Positions 33,817-42,027 of a DNA stretch of 64,000 nucleotides are shown in pieces. The position numbers and the translations under genes are program-made. How positions within the stretch are numbered: the first letter of the stretch is position 1; every line of letters begins with the position of its first letter. The notes under the pieces are model-generated. The model made no database searches. It was not told the DNA's origin and worked only from the letters and a program-made list of their open reading frames with translations. Source of the stretch: Dongia deserti (GTDB lineage: Bacteria; Pseudomonadota; Alphaproteobacteria; Dongiales; Dongiaceae); contig NZ_QORW01000005.1 in assembly GCF_003574735.1 (NCBI RefSeq), forward strand, positions 62,001-126,000. Reading direction: 5' to 3'.

Positions 33817-34770
33817 TCAGCTTCGGCCCTGCTGCTTCTTCAGCTCTTCCCAGAATGCATCGACATTGGACTGGTCGATGATCTTGGTGGGCACGATGAT
33901 CAGCTTGTTCTCTGGAATGAAGCTCTTGTCGCCTTCCAGGTACTTGGCCATCATCTTCATGCCTTCATAGCCCCACTGATAGGGCTGCTGCACCACCGTG
34001 CCGACGATGGTGCCTTCCTTGACGCCGCCCAGGGTCACCGGGTCCTCGTCAAAGGCGATGATCTTGATCTTGCCGAGCTGGCCGGAATTCTTCACCACCT
34101 CGTAGATCCGCGGCGTGTTGTAGGAGTAGAGCCCGGCCAGGCAGTCGATATCGGGATTGGCGGCCAAGGCGTCCTCGACATTGCGCTTGGCGCGCGCCAT
34201 GTCGATGTCGTCCTCGCGGATATCCAGGATCTCGATCTTGGTGCCGCCGATGGCCTCCTTGATGCCTTCGACGCGCTCGCGGGCGTTGTCGTTGGCCAGG
34301 ATGCCGACGAACATGATGCACTTGCCGCCGTCCGGCAGCGCCTTCTTCATCAGTTCGCCCGCCTGCACGCCGGCATCGATGTTGGAGCTGCCGATATAGG
34401 CGATGCGGTTGGAATCGGGCGCGTCGCTGTCGGTGGTGAACAAGGCCGCCTGGCTGGCAATGCGATTGAGCGCCTCCGTCGAGTGCTTCGGATCGTCCGG
34501 GCTGACCATGATGCCGGCGACACCCGCCGCCACCAAGTCATCCATCAGACGCTGCTGCACCGCGGCAGATGCGGTTTCTGGATACTTGAACACCAGTTCG
34601 TAGTTGGGCAGTTCCTCTTGCGCCTTCGCAACGCCGGCTTCCGCCGCCTTCCAGAAGTCGGATGCTCCGTTGACCACAAAGGCCAAGGTCTTCTTGTCGG
34701 CAGCCTCAGCGGCAATGCCGATGCTCATCGCCAGCGCCACGGCGGCACCAGCCAGAAAAAGTCGCTTCAT
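33817..34770 (-). CDS. Ribose-type periplasmic sugar-binding protein, system 1
   Basis: A 317-residue type-1 periplasmic binding protein. The signal peptide is MKRLFLAGAAVALAMSIG followed by AEAAD. The mature protein has LAFVVNGASDFWKAAEAGVAKA and KIKIIAFDEDPVTLGGVKEGTIVGTVVQQPYQWGY, the hinge and ligand-loop regions of ribose/sugar-binding proteins. It is the first gene of system 1, with a promoter and palindrome upstream at 34845-34892. Ligand unknown. Confidence 0.92.
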   Translation of the reverse strand: MKRLFLAGAAVALAMSIGIAAEAADKKTLAFVVNGASDFWKAAEAGVAKAQEELPNYELVFKYPETASAAVQQRLMDDLVAAGVAGIMVSPDDPKHSTEALNRIASQAALFTTDSDAPDSNRIAYIGSSNIDAGVQAGELMKKALPDGGKCIMFVGILANDNARERVEGIKEAIGGTKIEILDIREDDIDMARAKRNVEDALAANPDIDCLAGLYSYNTPRIYEVVKNSGQLGKIKIIAFDEDPVTLGGVKEGTIVGTVVQQPYQWGYEGMKMMAKYLEGDKSFIPENKLIIVPTKIIDQSNVDAFWEELKKQQGRS

Positions 34771-34844
34771 CGTTTCCTCCCACGCGTACCAAAGTGCGTT
34801 TGCAGCAGCGATCGGACATTTTCGCCGCCGATCTTGGTCAGCTC

Positions 34845-34892
34845 ATTTGTCTGACAATATCTCAATACGCGAGATAGGCGGGGGGCGTCAAC
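34845..34892 (-). promoter_or_regulatory. Promoter and TTGTC-T-GACAA operator of sugar system 1
   Basis: Read on the minus strand, TTGACG (34892-34887) and TATTGA (about 34868-34863) form a plausible promoter for the binding-protein gene. Just downstream is the perfect palindrome TTGTC-T-GACAA (34847-34857), and between them a second inverted repeat TATCTC-N7-GAGATA (34858-34876). The first resembles operators of FadR/FCD-type GntR regulators and resembles sites at 36881-36937. Confidence 0.5.
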
Positions 34893-34989
34893 GAAAGCAG
34901 CAATGATTACGCCAACTGCACAACCACACCTCAAAAAGATGCGTAATGCGCACGTGACAAAATGATAAAGCGCGGTCGATGCGCGAGTG

Positions 34990-35988
34990 CTATTGGCTTT
35001 GGCGCAGGTTGCGGATGCGATCGAACAGAACTGCCAGGATGATGGCGCCGCCGATGAAAGTCCCTTGCCAGAAGGCGTTGATGCCCAGGAGGCCCAGGCT
35101 GTTCCGAATGACCTCGATCAGGGCCGCACCCACGAGAGCGCCGAAGGCGGTGCCAACGCCGCCGGCGAGATTGGCGCCGCCGATGACCGCGGCGGCGATC
35201 ACCTGCAACTCCATGCCGGCACCGATGTTGGTCGTGACTGCGCCAAGCCAGCCGGTTTGGATGATGCCCGCGATGCCCGCCGACAAGGCCGAGATGACGT
35301 AGACCGCAACCTTGATCGGGCGGACGGGGACACCGGTCAGGGTCGCCGCGTGCTCATTGCCGCCGATGGCAAAGACATGGCGGCCGAACCTGGTCCAGCG
35401 CAGAACGAAACCGGTCAGCAGCGCCAGCGCAATCATGTAAAGGACCGGGTTGGCGATGCCGAACAGCCACGCGCCACCACCCAGCGCGAGCAGCAAGTCG
35501 TGGTCCGGCCCGAACTGGAAAACCACGGTGTTGTTCGAGGCAACCATCGCCAGGCTGCGCGCGAGGGAGAGCATGCCGAGCGTCACGACAAAAGGTGGAA
35601 ATCCGAGATAGGCTATGAGGATCCCGTTGAACAGGCCGACGATAATGGCCGTGCCGAGCGAGGCCAGAATGCCGATCTCGAGGCTGTAGCCGGCATTCAT
35701 GGTGACGGCGAGCACCATGCTGCACAGACATAGGACGGATCCAACCGATAAATCGATGCCGCCGGTGATGATCACCAATGTCATGCCAAGGGCAATAATG
35801 GCGACGAACGTGACGTTCCGTGTGATGTTGTAGAGGTTTTTGCTGGTCGCGAACGATTCCGTGGCAAAGGACAGGAAGATGCAGGCCAGAATGACGGCGA
35901 TCACGACCCAGAAGGTCTGGTTGCTGGTGATCGACGTCAGCCAGGTGTGCTGCTTCTGCTCAATCGTCTGGTCAAGGGTGGTTGTCAT
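34990..35988 (-). CDS. Sugar ABC transporter permease (RbsC/FrcC family), system 2
   Basis: A 332-residue BPD_transp_2 permease with about ten hydrophobic segments. LGMTLVIITGGIDLSVGSVLCLCS and VIAAAVIGGANLAGGVGTAFGALVGAAL match the family. It starts 3 nt after the single-domain ATPase gene upstream. Its binding protein is most likely the one encoded across the divergent promoter at 38035-39024, not the adjacent 33817-34770 gene, because that gene has its own promoter. Confidence 0.9.
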   Translation of the reverse strand: MTTTLDQTIEQKQHTWLTSITSNQTFWVVIAVILACIFLSFATESFATSKNLYNITRNVTFVAIIALGMTLVIITGGIDLSVGSVLCLCSMVLAVTMNAGYSLEIGILASLGTAIIVGLFNGILIAYLGFPPFVVTLGMLSLARSLAMVASNNTVVFQFGPDHDLLLALGGGAWLFGIANPVLYMIALALLTGFVLRWTRFGRHVFAIGGNEHAATLTGVPVRPIKVAVYVISALSAGIAGIIQTGWLGAVTTNIGAGMELQVIAAAVIGGANLAGGVGTAFGALVGAALIEVIRNSLGLLGINAFWQGTFIGGAIILAVLFDRIRNLRQSQ

Positions 35989-35991
35989 GGG

Positions 35992-36732
35992 TTATGCCCG
36001 CTCAATTGCGCCGGTGATGAGGCCGGTGACTTCCTCGGGTGAGCTGTCTGCGATCTTCTTGTCGGCGACCTTGCGCCCGCGGCGCATGACGATGACGCGG
36101 TCTGCGACCGAGAAAACGTCCGGCATGCGGTGGCTGATGAGCACAACCGCGAGCCCTTGATCGCGCAGGTGACGGATGAGGTTCAGCACCTCGGCCACCT
36201 GGCGGACGGAGATCGCGGCCGTTGGCTCGTCCATCAACACGATCTTGGCCTTGGACAGCATGGTGCGGGCAATGGCGACCGCCTGGCGCTGGCCGCCCGA
36301 CATCTGCTTGACCAGATCGCGCGGCCGCGTCTCGGACTTGAGTTCTGCAAAGATCTGGCCGGCGCGCTTGTACATCGAGGCATAGTCGAGGATTCTGAAG
36401 GGCCCGACGCCGACGCGCAGCTCGCGCCCCAGAAATACGTTCGCCGCCGCCGTCAGGTTGTCGCACAGTGCCAGATCCTGGTGGACGATCTCGATCCCAT
36501 GCCGCCGCGCATCCACCGGGCGATGCATGACAAGCTCGGTTCCTTCCAACCGCATCGCGCCGTGACTGGGCCGGAAATTGCCGGCAATCATCTTGACCAG
36601 GGTCGACTTGCCGGCGCCATTGTCCCCCATGAGACCCGTCACTTCGCCGGCTTCGAGCGATAGCGACACGTCGTTCACGGCCTGGATCGCGCCGAAATGT
36701 TTCGAGATACTAGCGAGTTCGAGAAGTGCCAC
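35992..36732 (-). CDS. Single-domain sugar ABC ATPase (FrcA-like), system 2
   Basis: A 246-residue ATPase with one nucleotide-binding domain: MGDNGAGKSTLVKMIAG, MSGGQRQAVAIARTML, IVLMDEPTAAIS and VVLISHRMPDV. Most ribose-type systems use a fused double-domain ATPase; the FrcBCA fructose importer of rhizobia uses a single-domain form like this one. The gene is first of its minus-strand pair and shares a divergent control region with the epimerase gene. Confidence 0.92.
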   Translation of the reverse strand: MALLELASISKHFGAIQAVNDVSLSLEAGEVTGLMGDNGAGKSTLVKMIAGNFRPSHGAMRLEGTELVMHRPVDARRHGIEIVHQDLALCDNLTAAANVFLGRELRVGVGPFRILDYASMYKRAGQIFAELKSETRPRDLVKQMSGGQRQAVAIARTMLSKAKIVLMDEPTAAISVRQVAEVLNLIRHLRDQGLAVVLISHRMPDVFSVADRVIVMRRGRKVADKKIADSSPEEVTGLITGAIERA

Positions 36733-36985
36733 CCGTCCTGCCTCCCGTTCCGCGTCGTTCGTTGTTGCCGGTCTCGCCTGAACCGTGAACGCGGTTTTTG
36801 CTGCGATGCACTCTTGCCCATCCCTGACGGGCGGAAAGCTGCGGTGAATTTATGCAAACACCATTCGGGGCGTCAATCTATTGTCTGAAGAATCAAGCCC
36901 CTCAAAGACCTCAACGATCCATTTTGTAGGACAAAATCGTTGACGCCTGCATCGCTCCGATATTAGCTAGCCGCGGGAGGGGCAG
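36733..36985. promoter_or_regulatory. Divergent control region: two TTGACG promoters and two operator-like palindromes
   Basis: Minus direction (ATPase): TTGACG at 36876-36871, then a 17-bp spacer and ATAAAT. Plus direction (epimerase): TTGACG at 36940-36945 and TATTAG at 36961-36966. Site C, ATTTTGT-AGG-ACAAAAT (36921-36937), is a perfect palindrome next to the plus -35; site B, TTGTCTGAAGAA (36881-36892), is an imperfect one next to the minus -35. Both resemble TTGTC-T-GACAA at 34847-34857. All three -35 boxes read TTGACG followed by CC. Confidence 0.55.
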
Positions 36986-37966
36986 ATGCTGATCCTCGTT
37001 ACCGGCGCGACGGGAAAGGTTGGGCGGAACCTGATAGCTCGCCTGCTCGAGGACCCGCGATTCTCCGCGGCTCGCATTCGTGCGCTCTGTCACACCCGCA
37101 CCTGGGGAGCGCATGAACGCGTCGAAATTGCGCGCGGCACGATCGCCGACCGCGCCGTCGTCAATGACGCGTTGGCCGGCGTCACGCACGTCGTGCACCT
37201 CGCCACCTGCAAGGAAACGCCCCTCGACGTCATGGACGTTACGGTAAAGGGCCTGTTCTGGTTGCTTGAGGGGTTTCGCCTCAGCGCGGCGGCCCGGCAG
37301 TTCATCCTGATTGGCGGCGATGCGGGCGTCGGCCACTTCTACTATCGGCATGACGGACCAATCACCGAGGACGCGCCGCACATGGCCTATCCCGGTTGCT
37401 ATGCGCTGTCCAAAGTTCTCGAAGAAGTGATGCTGGAACAGTTCGGAATCCAGTACGGTCTCAACGGATGCTGCCTGCGCGCGCCTTGGATCATGGAGAA
37501 GGATGACTTCAAATACTCGTTGTCATTCGGCGACGACGTGTTCGGCGGGCCCGACTGGAAGACAATGGTGCCGGCGGAGGACGCAAGACGCTATGCCAAG
37601 GACGGTACCGTTCCGCTCTTGAGCGATGCCGACGGACGACCTCTCAAGAGGAATTTCGTTCATGTCGACGATCTGGTCTCCGCCATCGTGGCGGCGATCG
37701 ACAATCCGCGCGCGGAGCGGCAGCTTTTCAATGTATGCATGGACCGGCCGGTCGATTACGGCGAAGTGGCCGCGTATCTGCGTCGCACCCGCGGGCTCAA
37801 CTCCGTCGAGATCCCGAGCCGGTACCACTCGAACTGGATGGACAACAGCAAGGCGAAGTACCTGCTCGGTTGGAAGCCGGATTATGACTTGGAGATGCTG
37901 ATCGACTCGGCCTGGACCTACCAGCGTTCGAAGGACGACCCGCGTAGGGTCTGGTATCCGGGTTGA
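36986..37966 (+). CDS. NAD(P)-dependent sugar epimerase/dehydratase family protein
   Basis: A 326-residue extended short-chain dehydrogenase. The N-terminal VTGATGKVGRNLIARLL is the Rossmann nucleotide loop (G-x-x-G-x-x-G), and YALSKVLEEVML holds the catalytic Tyr and Lys (Y-x-x-x-K). ATG 36986 has GGGAGG upstream. It lies between the two arms of sugar system 2 and shares its promoter region, so it probably acts on the imported sugar or a derivative, as an epimerase or lactone-forming dehydrogenase. The exact reaction is not determined. Confidence 0.82.
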   Translation: MLILVTGATGKVGRNLIARLLEDPRFSAARIRALCHTRTWGAHERVEIARGTIADRAVVNDALAGVTHVVHLATCKETPLDVMDVTVKGLFWLLEGFRLSAAARQFILIGGDAGVGHFYYRHDGPITEDAPHMAYPGCYALSKVLEEVMLEQFGIQYGLNGCCLRAPWIMEKDDFKYSLSFGDDVFGGPDWKTMVPAEDARRYAKDGTVPLLSDADGRPLKRNFVHVDDLVSAIVAAIDNPRAERQLFNVCMDRPVDYGEVAAYLRRTRGLNSVEIPSRYHSNWMDNSKAKYLLGWKPDYDLEMLIDSAWTYQRSKDDPRRVWYPG

Positions 37967-38034
37967 TTTGTATGGCGGGCACAGCGTGCCCGTGTGTTCA
38001 ACGAAAGGAAAGTGTGCATCAGCGGGAGGAATGA

Positions 38035-39024
38035 ATGAAAAAGCTATCCTTACTCATAGCCGCAGCGGCTCTGGCGTTGAGCGCCGGACCGGCGCTGGCC
38101 AAGAAGCAGCTCGTCATCGTGGTGAAGGGCCTCGACAATCCGTTCTTCGAGGCAATCAACCAAGGCTGCCAGAAATGGAACAAGGAGAACGCAAACTCCG
38201 AATACGAGTGCTTCTATACCGGCCCAGCATCGACCTCTGACGAGGCGGGCGAGGCGCAGATCGTCCAAGATATGCTCGGCAAGGCGACGACGGCGGCAAT
38301 TGCCATTTCGCCCTCCAATGCCAAGCTGATCGCGCAGACCATCAAGACCGCCAATCCGTCGGTGCCGGTAATGACGCTCGATGCTGACCTCGCGAAGGAG
38401 GATTCGGCGCTGCGTCTGACATATCTCGGCACCGACAACTACCTGATGGGCTATCGCATCGGCGAATACATCAAGAAGCACAAGCCGAATGGCGGAACCG
38501 TCTGCACGATCCAGGGCAATCCTGGTGCAGACAACATCCTGCGTCGTGCGCAAGGCACTCGTGACGCGCTCAGCGGCCAGCAAGGGCTGCCGGCGCTGAA
38601 GGGCGAAGGCGGATGGACGGAAGTGGCAGGTTGCCCGGTCTTCACCAACGACGATGGCGCCAAGGGCGTACAAGCGATGACCGACATTCTGGCCGCCAAT
38701 CCGAAACTCGACGCCTTCGCGGTCGAAGGTGGCTGGCCGCTGTTCGGCGCACCGCAGCCGTACCGCGACCTGTTCAAGCCGTACGCGGATCGCATCGCCA
38801 GCGGCGATTTCGTCATCTCCGCCGCGGACACGATCGGTGACGAAGTCGCGATCGCCCGCGAAGGTCTGGTGACAGCCCTGGTCGGCCAACGGCCGTTCGA
38901 AATGGGCTACAAGGCGCCATCGGTCATGATCGATCTGATCGAAGGCAAGAAGGTAGAAGACCCGGTATTCACGGGCCTCGACGAATGCACCAAGGACACG
39001 GTCGATACCTGCATTCAGAAGTAA
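38035..39024 (+). CDS. Periplasmic sugar-binding protein (type 1 fold), system 2
   Basis: A 329-residue binding protein with a clear signal peptide ending in GPALA-K. VVKGLDNPFFEAINQGCQKWN, AIAISPSNAKLIAQTIK and EGLVTALVGQRPFEMGY are typical of ribose/fructose/galactose-binding proteins. Two pairs of Cys may form disulfides. GGGAGG sits just before the ATG. The gene follows the epimerase by 68 bp, with a small hairpin GGGCAC-AGC-GTGCCC (37977-37991) in between, and ends in a strong terminator. It likely serves the permease and ATPase at 34990-36732. Confidence 0.92.
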   Translation: MKKLSLLIAAAALALSAGPALAKKQLVIVVKGLDNPFFEAINQGCQKWNKENANSEYECFYTGPASTSDEAGEAQIVQDMLGKATTAAIAISPSNAKLIAQTIKTANPSVPVMTLDADLAKEDSALRLTYLGTDNYLMGYRIGEYIKKHKPNGGTVCTIQGNPGADNILRRAQGTRDALSGQQGLPALKGEGGWTEVAGCPVFTNDDGAKGVQAMTDILAANPKLDAFAVEGGWPLFGAPQPYRDLFKPYADRIASGDFVISAADTIGDEVAIAREGLVTALVGQRPFEMGYKAPSVMIDLIEGKKVEDPVFTGLDECTKDTVDTCIQK

Positions 39025-39046
39025 GGCGGATACAAATCTGCAACGA

Positions 39047-39077
39047 GGGGCGCCTGGAAACAGGCGCCCCTTTTTTT
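39047..39077 (+). terminator. Rho-independent terminator after the sugar-binding protein gene
   Basis: GGGGCGCCTG (39047-39056), loop GAAA, CAGGCGCCCC (39061-39070), then seven T residues. The 10-bp stem is perfect, and the stop codon is 23 bp upstream. Confidence 0.95.
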
Positions 39078-39300
39078 GCTTCAAACAATTGGATGCGATG
39101 TTGTCCGCGTGGCGCACGGTCTTGCTCGCATGCGATTCCAGAGCGCGACCGCTCTCGACATGCTTCACCTCGAAAGAATGAGCGCGAATCCATGTGGTTG
39201 GTCGGCGAAAGGCTACTGCCAATTCTTGTCACTGGGCTGCGGTAGAACTCAACACGTGCAAGGAAGTGAGAGAACAGCGACAGGTTTTAGGGAGTCGGTC

Positions 39301-39546
39301 ATGTCACAAATGATTTCACGCAGATCAGATTGCTTCCAGTTGCAGGCGCAGAGCGAAGCTTCGCTTGGCTGGACCGGTGATTTCTTGTTGGCATTTCCGC
39401 GCGCACTGGTGCGCACACTGCGGCGCGCCTGGACGAGGCATGCCGACGAAAAGCTGCTGCAGGAACTGAGCGATCATCAACTACGCGACATTGGAATCCG
39501 GCGGGAGCACATCCCGCACATTGTCCGCAATGGATGGGATATTTGA
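39301..39546 (+). CDS. DUF1127 family small protein
   Basis: An 81-residue protein. The last 35 residues, ending LSDHQLRDIGIRREHIPHIV, match the DUF1127 motif (L-x-D-x-x-L-x-D-I-G-I-x-R). Small DUF1127 proteins of alphaproteobacteria act in RNA turnover and metabolic adjustment, but this one is longer, with an N-terminal head of about 40 residues. ATG 39301 follows GGGAG by 8 nt; the frame is open further upstream without a good start. The region before it (39078-39300) holds a short AGAGCG-CGAC-CGCTCT hairpin at 39140-39155. Confidence 0.8.
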   Translation: MSQMISRRSDCFQLQAQSEASLGWTGDFLLAFPRALVRTLRRAWTRHADEKLLQELSDHQLRDIGIRREHIPHIVRNGWDI

Positions 39547-39605
39547 GGAGCCCGGCCGTGTGCATCGATATGATGCAAAGCCGGCATGTTAGAATCCGCA
39601 TATAT

Positions 39606-39628
39606 GACAGGCGCTTAGGGTGCCTGTC
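39606..39628. repeat. Hairpin between DUF1127 and MsrQ-like genes
   Basis: GACAGGCGC (39606-39614) pairs with GTGCCTGTC (39620-39628) through a 9-bp stem with one G-U wobble and a 5-nt loop. It sits 60 bp after the DUF1127 stop and has no T-run. Confidence 0.5.
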
Positions 39629-39736
39629 GGAATAGGAGTATACGTACACGCTGCCGTGAATTGTGGACGTCGGTCGACAGGCTAAGTTGCTTGTTATATC
39701 GATGTCCCAATTCACGAGCGGACAAAATTGCCTTCC

Positions 39737-40627
39737 ATGGCCCAGGCAGCGGCGCGGCTCAGTTCCTACATTCCCTGGCTCGACCGGTCGGGGCGGGTTT
39801 CCACGTTCAAAGCACTGGTGTTCGCGCTGTTGCTCTTGCCAGGGGTCTATGTGGCGTGGCAATTGGCGATCGGGGGCTATGCGCGGCCCTACATCCTTGC
39901 GAATCATGATCTCGGCGACTGGGCGATTCGGCTGCTCTTCGTCACGCTGGCGGTGACGCCGTTCCGCCAGTCGCTTGGTCTGCCGAAGCTGATCCTGGTA
40001 CGGCGCATGATCGGCGTGGCGGCGTTCTGCTACGCCCTGGCGCACTTTCTGTTCTTTGCGCTCGACAAGTCTCTGCAGTTCGACGTGGTCGCGCGCGAGA
40101 TTGCGCTGCGTTACTACCTGGCGATCGGTTTCGTCGGCTTACTGATCCTGCTGGCGCTGGCCGCCACCTCCACCGATGGCATGGTGCGGCGCATGGGCGG
40201 CAAGAAATGGGCAGCCTTGCATCGCCTGGTCTACGCGGCGGGCGTACTCGCGGTCGTGCACTTCTTCATCCAATCCAAGGCGGACGTGACCGAGCCCTTC
40301 ATCATGGGCGGGCTGTACTTGTGGCTGATGCTGTGGCGCTTGCTGGCGCGACGCGGCCGGCTGCAAGGTGGGATTCAGTCCGTCGTTGTCCTGGTCTTGT
40401 TGGCTGTCGTCTCGGCCGCTGCAGCGGCCGGTGCGGAGGCGATTTACTATTACCTCAAGACCGGAGCCGATTTGACGCGAATTTTAGCAACCAACTGGAT
40501 GACGGGAATCGGCCTGCGGCCTGCCTCGGTAGTCGGCGGCGCCGGTCTGGCAGTCGCGGTAGGTGCGGCATTGCAGCCACTCTGGAGCAGGCGTTCGGGA
40601 GGCCGGCGGCAGGTCGCGGCGGCCTGA
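39737..40627 (+). CDS. MsrQ-like haem-binding membrane protein (ferric-reductase-like domain)
   Basis: A 296-residue membrane protein whose first two thirds match MsrQ (YedZ), the haem b subunit that passes electrons to the methionine sulfoxide reductase MsrP. Seen are RLLFVTLAVTPFRQSLG, RRMIGVAAFCYALAHFLFF (His ligand) and KKWAALHRLVYAAGVLAVVHFF (two more His ligands). After about 215 residues it carries an extra 80 residues with two more membrane segments, which standard MsrQ lacks. No msrP gene is in the window. ATG 39737 is chosen; TTG 39728 is an alternative. Confidence 0.75.
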   Translation: MAQAAARLSSYIPWLDRSGRVSTFKALVFALLLLPGVYVAWQLAIGGYARPYILANHDLGDWAIRLLFVTLAVTPFRQSLGLPKLILVRRMIGVAAFCYALAHFLFFALDKSLQFDVVAREIALRYYLAIGFVGLLILLALAATSTDGMVRRMGGKKWAALHRLVYAAGVLAVVHFFIQSKADVTEPFIMGGLYLWLMLWRLLARRGRLQGGIQSVVVLVLLAVVSAAAAAGAEAIYYYLKTGADLTRILATNWMTGIGLRPASVVGGAGLAVAVGAALQPLWSRRSGGRRQVAAA

Positions 40628-40767
40628 GGACGACTGCCCTAACGTTTCCTTAATTTGACCTGCGCTTTGCTGGCAATCCCAAAGCAGAATCTCGACCGGC
40701 CATGTAGGAAACCTGGGACGTTTCAGCCCTGATCGACAAGGGAACCCGCATCCACGATGCGCGTGGC

Positions 40768-41571
40768 ATGACCATGCAGCACCTGGGCATGGAGTTGCGG
40801 CACATTGCGAACCGCGCCTTCATCGATTTTGTCACGCCGGCGCAGCGGGCCTGGTTTCGGCGCTGCATCGTGAAAGTGACGGCGGGCGAGGAGCTCGGCA
40901 TCATCACGGCCGACCTGCAGACCGGCGCCGTCGCGCCGCAACCATTCTTCGTGACCGCGCGACCTGCGAAAGGCGAGGGCAAGTGGTGGCTGATGCTGGC
41001 CGCCAACCTGCCCGAAGCACTGCGCGCGGCGGTGCGCAAGCCGGACAAGCCCCCTCTGGCATCGGGCCATGAATTCATGCTGCTGGTGGAAAGCGCCGCT
41101 CAGCAGGCGGGCGAGCGGCTGGACCTGATGCGGGTGAATGCGGCGATCCTGACGGATGAGATGGCGGCTTCGCCGGAAACGCGTGCCAATTTGCAGGCGG
41201 CGTTCGATCAAGTCGTGCTCAACGACGCCTATGATGGGATCGCGTCGCGTACTGGCGCCGGCGAGTATCTGCTGCTGCGCGACCGTGAGGTGCCGTCCGG
41301 CACGCTCTTGGCAAGGCTGGGCGAGGCAGCCGAAAGCCACGCGATCCCGCGATCACAGCTCGGCCTTGAAACCAGTGCCCTGCAATTGTCGAGCCTGGGG
41401 TCAAATCTCAACCCTGCCGGCATCCGGCGCGCGGCTGCGACTCTACGCAATATCGATCGCCCGGTGCAGGAGTGGGAAGGCGTGGTGATGGAACAGCCGT
41501 TCTGGCTGCGGCCCGCTGTTCTCGCTTTTGGACTGGTCGCAATCCTGGCGATCGGCTGGTTGATCGTCTAA
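40768..41571 (+). CDS. PAS-like protein with C-terminal membrane anchor
   Basis: A 267-residue protein without a firm family. The N-terminal half (IANRAFIDFVTPAQRAWFRRCI) looks PAS-like, and the end (FWLRPAVLAFGLVAILAIGWLIV) is a single membrane helix, so it would be tail-anchored. No ribosome binding site precedes ATG 40768, and the frame stays open upstream to a TAG at 40705 and encodes plausible protein (WDVSALIDKGTRIHDARG), so a non-standard upstream start is possible. It is convergent with the ParB-like gene, 4 nt away. Confidence 0.5.
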   Translation: MTMQHLGMELRHIANRAFIDFVTPAQRAWFRRCIVKVTAGEELGIITADLQTGAVAPQPFFVTARPAKGEGKWWLMLAANLPEALRAAVRKPDKPPLASGHEFMLLVESAAQQAGERLDLMRVNAAILTDEMAASPETRANLQAAFDQVVLNDAYDGIASRTGAGEYLLLRDREVPSGTLLARLGEAAESHAIPRSQLGLETSALQLSSLGSNLNPAGIRRAAATLRNIDRPVQEWEGVVMEQPFWLRPAVLAFGLVAILAIGWLIV

Positions 41572-41575
41572 AGGA

Positions 41576-41821
41576 TCAAAACTTCCGCGCCTGCACAACG
41601 TTGGCTATGATCGTGGTCTCGCCCAGCGCCTTGCAGGCCTCGATGCGGTGCAGGCCGCTGACCAGTACATAGCGGGCCTTGTCCGACCGCACCAGGATCG
41701 GCGCTTCCTGCCCCTTGTCCGCGATGCTCTCGGCCAGCGCGGTCACTTTCGCCGGATCGACCGGCTTGCGAAGCGCCTGAGGTACATAAATCTCTTCGAT
41801 CTTGATGGTCACCGGCTTCAT
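41576..41821 (-). CDS. Small ParB/Srx-domain protein
   Basis: An 81-residue protein consisting of one ParB N-terminal-like domain: LRKPVDPAKVTALAESIADKGQEAPILVR and YVLVSGLHRIEACKALG with the G-x-H-R motif that contacts nucleotide in ParB and sulfiredoxin. There is no DNA-binding helix-turn-helix, so it is not a partition ParB. ATG 41821 is favoured; GTG 41881 extends the frame. It is divergent from the sugar importer, with a palindrome between them. Its activity is unknown. Confidence 0.72.
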   Translation of the reverse strand: MKPVTIKIEEIYVPQALRKPVDPAKVTALAESIADKGQEAPILVRSDKARYVLVSGLHRIEACKALGETTIIANVVQARKF

Positions 41822-41957
41822 CGGTCGCGTGGGCCCTGATCGCTGTAGCAAGGTAGCGAGCCTGGCCCGCGGGATTGCCACTGGTCAAGGTCGAATTACT
41901 CCTTGGATTTCCCCGATATCGAGCAATAATGGCAAATATTCCGCTGAGGGCGCGGAA

Positions 41958-41974
41958 CAGCGCGTGACGCGCTG
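41958..41974. promoter_or_regulatory. Perfect 17-bp palindrome CAGCGCGT-G-ACGCGCTG
   Basis: Eight-base arms around a single G, in the 206-bp gap between the divergent ParB-like gene and the ThuE-like binding-protein gene, 54 bp before the latter's ATG. It may be an operator or a hairpin in the leader. Confidence 0.5.
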
Positions 41975-42027
41975 CATTTAACGACCACTGGGGGAGGGTA
42001 TCGACCACAAGATCTGGGAGGACCAAG

